From positions 1-6,801 of the forward strand of contig JAITMY010000045.1 of NCBI GenBank assembly GCA_031290755.1: a DNA stretch of 6,801 nucleotides, read 5' to 3'. Positions 1 through 4,822 of this stretch are shown one piece after another (within the stretch, counting starts at the first letter, position 1; each line of letters starts with the position of its first letter). The notes beneath the pieces were generated by a model. It was not told where the DNA came from. It ran no database searches and saw only the letters and a program-made list of their open reading frames with translations. Source of the stretch: Prevotellaceae bacterium (GTDB taxonomy: Bacteria; Bacteroidota; Bacteroidia; Bacteroidales; UBA932). Both the position numbers and the translations under genes were made by a program.

Positions 1-357
1 GGCGTGGACGTGGTGCTCAACACCCTTGCGGGCGAAAGCATGTTGGCTGGCCTGAGCTGCCTGAACTTTTTTGGCCGATTTCTGCAAATAGATAAAAAAG
101 ACATTGCCGAAAACAGCCCCGTTCACCTCGGCATCTTCAACAAGGGCCTCACCTTTGCCGCCATCGATTTGGGCTTGCTCACGCGCGACTACCAAACCCT
201 GAGCCTCATCCTTGCCCGCCTCAGCGAGCTCTTTGGCAGCGGCAAGCTGCACCCCGTGCGCTCCAAAATCTACCCCTACCAGCAGCTGGGCGAGGCGCTC
301 AACTTTATGTCGCGCTCCGAGCACATCGGCAAGCTAGTGGTTGACTTTGAAGTATGA
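1..357 (+). CDS. C-terminal end of a PKS-type enoyl reductase (MDR superfamily), 5' truncated by the window
   Basis: Only the last 118 codons are present; the frame is open at base 1 and ends at TGA 355-357. The segment starts with GVDVVLNTLAGE and continues with GLSCLNFFGRFLQIDKKDI. These match the second half of the Rossmann fold in polyketide synthase enoyl reductase domains and related zinc-independent quinone oxidoreductases, which read VDVVLNSLAGE followed by a GGRFVEIGK-like strand. The end, HIGKLVVDF, matches the usual ER C-terminus (HIGKVV). Family members use NADPH to reduce the trans-2,3 double bond of an acyl thioester, setting a fully reduced chain position. The nucleotide-binding glycine motif and the N-terminal half lie outside the window. 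It is odd that the protein stops straight after the ER fold, whereas a modular PKS normally continues with KR and ACP. It could be the end of a PKS polypeptide or a free-standing ER. The next gene starts 4 nt later, so the two are probably co-transcribed. Confidence 0.85.
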   Translation, partial: GVDVVLNTLAGESMLAGLSCLNFFGRFLQIDKKDIAENSPVHLGIFNKGLTFAAIDLGLLTRDYQTLSLILARLSELFGSGKLHPVRSKIYPYQQLGEALNFMSRSEHIGKLVVDFEV

Positions 358-361
358 CGCC

Positions 362-3300
362 ATGACAGAACCCACCGGCGCCCCCAAGCTCGCCTCCATC
401 ACCAAAGAGCAGCTGCAACGGCTTCTGCAAGTACGCGCCCAAAAAGGCTTGGAGGTCAAGCGGCAGCCCACAAAAATGCCCCGAACGCCCGATGGCTGCT
501 ACCCCCTCTCCAACGCCCAGCAGCGCTTTTGGTTTCTGGAGCAGCTGGACGAAAACCACGCCCTCTACAACAACCCCGTGTACGCCGTGCTCAGCCTGAG
601 CGAGCCGTTCGACGTAGCGCTGCTGGAGCGCACGTTTACGGAAATCGTGGCGCGGCACGAGATTTTTCGCACCGCCTTCACCACCAAAGAGGGCATACCC
701 CACCAAAAAATTGAGCCAAGGGCCGTGCTCCCCTTCGCCTACGAAGACCTCTGCGCCCTGCCCGACGAGGACAAGGAGGCCTACCTCCTGCACGTGGCCT
801 TGCAGGAGGCTGCGCAAACAATCCCCCTCGACAAGCCGCCGCTCATGCGCCTGCGCATACTCCGCACCGGCCACGCCGAGTACCTTTTCCTCTACACGCC
901 CCACCATATCATCTCCGACGGATGGTCAAACGCCCAGCTCCTCAAGGAGCAGTTTACCATTTACCGCGAGCTGCAGCTGCGCGGTGCGCACACCCTACCG
1001 CCGCCCCCGCAGTTTATCGACTACGTGGCATGGGAGCAGGCGTGGCTGGCCTCCGACGAGTGCAAGGCAAGCGAAAGCTACTGGCGCAACATGCTCCGCA
1101 CCATCCCCCCAAACCTTGCCCTGCCAACGGATAAGCCCCGCCCGCAGGTGTTCACGGGGCGAGGGAAAAAGCTAAGCCTGCCCGTTGGCGCTGCGCTCAC
1201 GGAGGCCATCAACCGCCACTGCCAGCGCGAAAACGTTACCCCGTTCAGCTTCTTCCTTGCGGCGCTAAACATCCTCCTCTACCGCTACTCCCACCAGCCC
1301 GACATCGTGGTGGGCGTGCCCGTGGCCAACCGCACGGTGGAGGAGTTTCAAAACGTGTTCGGCCTCCTGCTCAACACCATTCCGTTCAAAACTTCCGTCT
1401 GCTCCGAGCAAACATTTGCAGAGTTGGAGCAGCAGCTCAAAGAGCAATCTTACAACAGCCTAAAGCACCAGCAAGTACCCTTCGACAGGATACTCGCTGC
1501 CCTCAAGGTGGAGCGAAACCTGCAAACAACGCCCCTCTTTCAGGTGCTTTTTGTCTTCCAAAACATCCCCTCGCTCTACTCCGTGGGCAACATCAGCGTG
1601 AAGCCCTACAAGGTGGACCTTAGCATCACCAAGTACGACCTCAACTTTTGGGTGGAGGAGTACAACGGCGAATTTGTGCTTACGCTCACGGCCAACACCG
1701 ATGTTTTTTCCGACAAAATGGTGGAGCGCATCCTTGCCCACTACGCCCTGCTGGTGGGCAACGCCGCGCAAAATCCGCTGCTGCCGGTGAAGGATATGCC
1801 AATGCTCACGGAGGAAGACAAGCAGACTATTTTTGGCGCCCTACAGGCATCTTCCCCGAAGCTACAGGAGGCCGTGGCCACCTTCAATGCTCTCTTTGAA
1901 ACCTCCGCCAGCTCAGCGCCGGAGCGGGTTGCCGTAGCGTCCCACGGCGAGCAGCTCACCTACCGCCAGCTCAGCCTCCGCGCCAACCAGCTGGCCAACC
2001 TGCTGCTGCAAACCAACAAAAACCGTGCGCCGGTGGCCATCCTGCTTAGCCGCGGGGTGGCGCAAATTGTGGCCCTGCTGGCCACCATCAAAAGCGGCGT
2101 ACCATGCGTCCCCATTGCCCCCGACCTGCCCGTGGAGCGCCTCCGCTTCATCCTTGCGGACTGCAAGGCCAGCCTCCTGATTACAGAGGCAAAATTCAGG
2201 GACGTAGCGGCGCAGCTCCCCCTCACCGCCCTGCTGCTTGACGAGCAAGCACCGCACCTCGCGCAGTGCAGCGCCGCGCCGCCCACGGTGAGCGTGCTAC
2301 CCTCCGACCTTGCCTACATCATCTACACCTCCGGCACCACCGGCGCACCAAAGGGCGTGTGCATTCCGCACAGCGCGCTGGCAAGCTACGTGCAGGCCAT
2401 CACCGTCCGCCTTGGGCTTGAACCCGGCAAGCGCTACGCAACGGTTTCTACTCTGGCCGCAGACCTCGGCAACACGATGATTTACCCTGCCTTGGCGCTC
2501 GCCGGCACCCTCCTCATCCCCACCGAGGACGAAATCACCTCGCCGCCGCTGCTGGCGCAATGCTTCGCAAAAACGCCGCCGCACTACCTCAAAATCGTGC
2601 CCTCGCACCTCAACGCTCTCCTCAGCGGCGGCGCGGCGGTGCTGCCCTCAACCGCCATCATCTTTGGCGGCGAAGCGCTGAGCCAGACCTTGGTAGCCCG
2701 CGTGAAAGCCTTGGCGCCCGCACTCCAAATCTTCAACCACTACGGCCCCACCGAGGCCACCGTTGGCGTGGCGGCCTGCCAAGTGCAGGGCAGCGAACCC
2801 GAAATCCCCATTGGCAAACCCCTGAGCAGCGCTCGCCTCTACATCCTCGACCCAGACCTGCAACCCCTGCCCATAGGCGTGGAGGGCGAAATCTTTATCG
2901 GCGGTCAATCGTTGGCCTCCGGCTACCTCAACAACCCCGACCTCACCCGCGAAAAGTTTGTGGAAGCTCCATTCCTGCCCAACGAAAAGCTCTTCAAAAC
3001 CGGCGACCGCGGCGCCGTGGACAGCGAGGGGCGCTTCTTTTTCCGAGGGCGAATGGACAGGCAGGTGAAAATCCGCGGCAACCGCGTGGAGCTGCGCGAG
3101 GTGGAGCTGCAGTTGCAAGCGCTCGCCCCCGTGCAGCAGGCGGTGGCGCTCACCCCCTCCGAAAAAACGCAGGGGCAGCTCTGGGCGGCCATCACCCTAT
3201 CCACGCCCGCCGAGGCCGCCGCGCTGCGGCAAATGCTGGCGGCACGCCTGCCTGCCTACATGCTCCCCGACCGCCTTATTCCGCTCCCCCAAATACCCGT

Positions 3301-4447
3301 AACCCCAAACGGAAAAGTAGATTACGAAAAAACGGCGCAGCTGCTAAGCAGCGCCAAACAGCCGCAAGCGGAGGCCCCCCAATCTGCGGAAAAGCTCACC
3401 CCCGACGAGGAGCGGGTAAAAGCGATTTTTTGCAAAGTGCTGCAAGCAGAACACCTGAGCTTGGACGATAGCTTTTTCAGCGTGGGCGGCAACTCCCTGC
3501 TGGCCATAGAGCTCCTGCACCACATCGGCAAGGAGTTTGGCGTCAGCCTCCCGCTGTCCTTCCTTTTCCGCAACGCTACCATCCAAAAAATTGGCGCAGG
3601 CCTGCGCCATCAAAGTACCGAATTTTCGCCCCTCGTAAAAATGAAAGACGGCGGCCACGGTAGCAAGGCGCTCTTTTTGGTGCACCCGGCGGGCGGCAAC
3701 GTGTTTTGCTACCACACCCTCGCCTCGCTCTTGCCCGGCGACGTAACCATATACGGCCTCCAAACAAGGCCCGGCAGGGTGGAGCAGCACGACATCAAAG
3801 CTCTATCTGCCCAATACTTAGAAAGCATAGAAAGGCACAACATCACGGGCAGCCTCGCCTTTGGCGGGTGGTCTATGGGTGCGCTCATTGCCTTTGAAAT
3901 GGCGGTGCAGCGCTCCCGCAAAACCTCCACCTGCCCCAACGTGCTAATCATCGACCAGCTGGCCTACGCCGACCCACCCGCCACTCCTCCGGACGACGTG
4001 GCGCGTATTGTTCTCTTCGCCGAAAAGGTGGAGCACATGGTTGGCGAAAGCCTCCGCATCACCCGCCAAAAGATAGAGGGGCTTTCGGCGCAGGAGCGCT
4101 CCGCCCTCTTCCTCGAAAAATTCCAGCGGCTTGGCCTTGCTCCGCAGGGCATCACGGCAAACGAATTTCACGGTTTTTTGGAGCAGATGATTTACCACAA
4201 CGAAATTGCAGCGGCGTACCACCCTACAGCTTACGATGGAAACGTGCTTGTGGTGCGCTCCGAGAACCCACTTCACCTACGCAGCGACGCCACCACCTAT
4301 GCCGATACCCGTCCGGCAGACCTGCGCTGGCGCACCTTTGCCCCCCGCGCCACCCTCACCACCTCCCCCGGCAACCACGTTTCGATGATGCGCTCACCAT
4401 ACGTCGAAGCTTTGGCGCAAAAAATAGCTGTCGAAATGTTGCATTAA
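362..4447 (+). CDS. Single-module NRPS, C-A-T-TE, predicted aspartate-incorporating and chain-releasing
   Basis: This 1361-residue cytoplasmic protein is numbered from the ATG at 362, 4 nt after the previous stop. A TTG at 341 is also in frame but lies inside the upstream gene. Residues 1-45 form a polar helical lead-in, possibly a docking segment. The condensation domain (about 46-480) has a C1-like SNAQQRFWFLEQL and the catalytic HHIISDG (181-187). The adenylation domain (about 500-990) has TSGTTGAPKG (656-665), NHYGPTEA (792-799), KTGDR, an A8-like RQVKIRG and the A10 lysine K985. Aligned by eye to GrsA, the pocket is D701 L702 T705 K744 I767 G769 H793 V801 G802 K985, nearly the published Asp code DLTKVGHIGK. 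The thiolation domain carries GGNSL with the phosphopantetheine site S1045. The type I thioesterase (about 1105-1361) has GWSMG with S1171, D1198 27 residues later, and H1339 in GNH, a complete triad. No epimerase domain is present. It likely condenses an acyl or peptidyl chain with Asp and releases it as an acid or macrocycle. Two stop codons follow in tandem. Confidence 0.95.
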   Translation: MTEPTGAPKLASITKEQLQRLLQVRAQKGLEVKRQPTKMPRTPDGCYPLSNAQQRFWFLEQLDENHALYNNPVYAVLSLSEPFDVALLERTFTEIVARHEIFRTAFTTKEGIPHQKIEPRAVLPFAYEDLCALPDEDKEAYLLHVALQEAAQTIPLDKPPLMRLRILRTGHAEYLFLYTPHHIISDGWSNAQLLKEQFTIYRELQLRGAHTLPPPPQFIDYVAWEQAWLASDECKASESYWRNMLRTIPPNLALPTDKPRPQVFTGRGKKLSLPVGAALTEAINRHCQRENVTPFSFFLAALNILLYRYSHQPDIVVGVPVANRTVEEFQNVFGLLLNTIPFKTSVCSEQTFAELEQQLKEQSYNSLKHQQVPFDRILAALKVERNLQTTPLFQVLFVFQNIPSLYSVGNISVKPYKVDLSITKYDLNFWVEEYNGEFVLTLTANTDVFSDKMVERILAHYALLVGNAAQNPLLPVKDMPMLTEEDKQTIFGALQASSPKLQEAVATFNALFETSASSAPERVAVASHGEQLTYRQLSLRANQLANLLLQTNKNRAPVAILLSRGVAQIVALLATIKSGVPCVPIAPDLPVERLRFILADCKASLLITEAKFRDVAAQLPLTALLLDEQAPHLAQCSAAPPTVSVLPSDLAYIIYTSGTTGAPKGVCIPHSALASYVQAITVRLGLEPGKRYATVSTLAADLGNTMIYPALALAGTLLIPTEDEITSPPLLAQCFAKTPPHYLKIVPSHLNALLSGGAAVLPSTAIIFGGEALSQTLVARVKALAPALQIFNHYGPTEATVGVAACQVQGSEPEIPIGKPLSSARLYILDPDLQPLPIGVEGEIFIGGQSLASGYLNNPDLTREKFVEAPFLPNEKLFKTGDRGAVDSEGRFFFRGRMDRQVKIRGNRVELREVELQLQALAPVQQAVALTPSEKTQGQLWAAITLSTPAEAAALRQMLAARLPAYMLPDRLIPLPQIPVTPNGKVDYEKTAQLLSSAKQPQAEAPQSAEKLTPDEERVKAIFCKVLQAEHLSLDDSFFSVGGNSLLAIELLHHIGKEFGVSLPLSFLFRNATIQKIGAGLRHQSTEFSPLVKMKDGGHGSKALFLVHPAGGNVFCYHTLASLLPGDVTIYGLQTRPGRVEQHDIKALSAQYLESIERHNITGSLAFGGWSMGALIAFEMAVQRSRKTSTCPNVLIIDQLAYADPPATPPDDVARIVLFAEKVEHMVGESLRITRQKIEGLSAQERSALFLEKFQRLGLAPQGITANEFHGFLEQMIYHNEIAAAYHPTAYDGNVLVVRSENPLHLRSDATTYADTRPADLRWRTFAPRATLTTSPGNHVSMMRSPYVEALAQKIAVEMLH

Positions 4448-4510
4448 TAAAAAAAACATTTATCTTCGCTCCGTCTTTTTATTAACTGTTTCATTAAAAA
4501 AATAAAAACT
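4448..4510 (+). promoter_or_regulatory. AT-rich spacer with a weak Bacteroidota-like promoter candidate
   Basis: These 63 bases hold only 13 G or C, in sharp contrast to the GC-rich genes on both sides, and form the only real intergenic gap in the window. TATCTTCG at 4461-4468 differs at one base from the Bacteroidota -7 consensus TAnnTTTG. A TTG at 4439-4441, in the last codons of the upstream gene, lies 19 nt before it, which is a suitable spacing for the -33 element. Transcription would then begin near 4475 and leave an A-rich leader before the ATG at 4511. No GC-rich hairpin followed by a T-run was seen, so there is no clear intrinsic terminator after the TE-containing gene. AT-rich DNA yields such matches by chance, so the promoter call is weak; the low G+C itself is certain. 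Confidence 0.25.
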
Positions 4511-4822
4511 ATGAGCAAATTAGAAAAGTTGGGCATAGCCCAAAAGATTAGGGCAATTGCGGCCATCGCTGCAAGCCCAAAGAGCATCCCCGGTGGCAAG
4601 GCGCCAAAATGTCGGGCATGCCTTTCGGTTCCCGCCGGCGTCGGTGCACCTCCTGCAATTCCCAAGGTACCTGCGGTGCCCAGCGTTCCTAAAGTACCCA
4701 AGGTGCCTACAATTCCTAAGAAGTACGAGCCTGCTGTAAAAGTTGCTATAAAAAAGGTGAAGTCGGGCGAGATAAACGTTGCCCAATACGCCGCCAAGTA
4801 TGCAGCGTACACCGCTATATAA
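4511..4822 (+). CDS. Small highly basic Ala/Lys/Pro-rich protein with an (I/V)-P-x triplet repeat, unknown function
   Basis: This 103-residue protein belongs to no family I recognise. Residues 1-21 could form an amphipathic helix (LGIAQKIRAIAAIAA); the apolar run is short, so a signal peptide is doubtful. A Gly/Pro/Lys linker follows, with a cysteine pair C34-R-A-C37. Residues 50-70 are seven consecutive (I/V)-P-x triplets (IPK, VPA, VPS, VPK, VPK, VPT, IPK). Residues 71-103 look helical and end in AQYAAKYAAYTAI, with tyrosines at 93, 97 and 100. There are 16 Lys and 2 Arg against 3 Glu, and no Asp, Phe, His or Trp, giving a net charge of about +15. The ATG follows an A-rich leader without a Shine-Dalgarno sequence. 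The 3' end overlaps the next NRPS start by 23 nt, implying translational coupling and a role connected with that enzyme. A docking or carrier partner, a membrane- or nucleic-acid-binding protein, or a precursor peptide are all possible; nothing here decides. That it is a real gene is supported by the conserved repeat with varied codons and by the overlap. Confidence 0.7.
   Translation: MSKLEKLGIAQKIRAIAAIAASPKSIPGGKAPKCRACLSVPAGVGAPPAIPKVPAVPSVPKVPKVPTIPKKYEPAVKVAIKKVKSGEINVAQYAAKYAAYTAI
4658..4720 (+). repeat. Seven degenerate 9-nt units encoding (I/V)-Pro-x
   Basis: Seven in-frame 9-base units code for IPK VPA VPS VPK VPK VPT IPK. The Val-Pro units use different codons: gta-cct, gtg-ccc, gtt-cct, gta-ccc, gtg-cct. 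The amino-acid pattern is therefore better preserved than the DNA pattern. A proline at every third position favours an extended, polyproline-II-like rod, here with lysines spaced along it. The repeat lies wholly within the small basic protein. Confidence 0.85.

Noticed and set aside
341..364. TTG start at 341 for the C-A-T-TE protein
   Set aside because: It would begin inside the ER gene and add only seven residues of no family value. The ATG at 362, right after the ER stop, is more plausible. The ATG at 354 is in another frame and stops after three codons.
305..907. Minus-strand 200-residue frame opposite the condensation domain
   Set aside because: It lies opposite a clear NRPS C domain with an intact HHxxxDG. 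Long antisense frames are common in GC-rich coding DNA and this one shows no recognisable domain.
2560..3471. Plus-strand 303-residue Arg/Pro-rich frame inside the adenylation domain
   Set aside because: The composition is typical of an out-of-frame reading of GC-rich DNA, and the overlapping frame carries the A5-A10 motifs and the T domain.
4448..4500. Intrinsic terminator after the TE-containing gene
   Set aside because: A- and T-runs are present but no GC-rich stem precedes them.
4658..4720. CRISPR or minisatellite array
   Set aside because: The units are 9 nt, contiguous, degenerate and in frame, with no spacers; they are best explained as a protein repeat.
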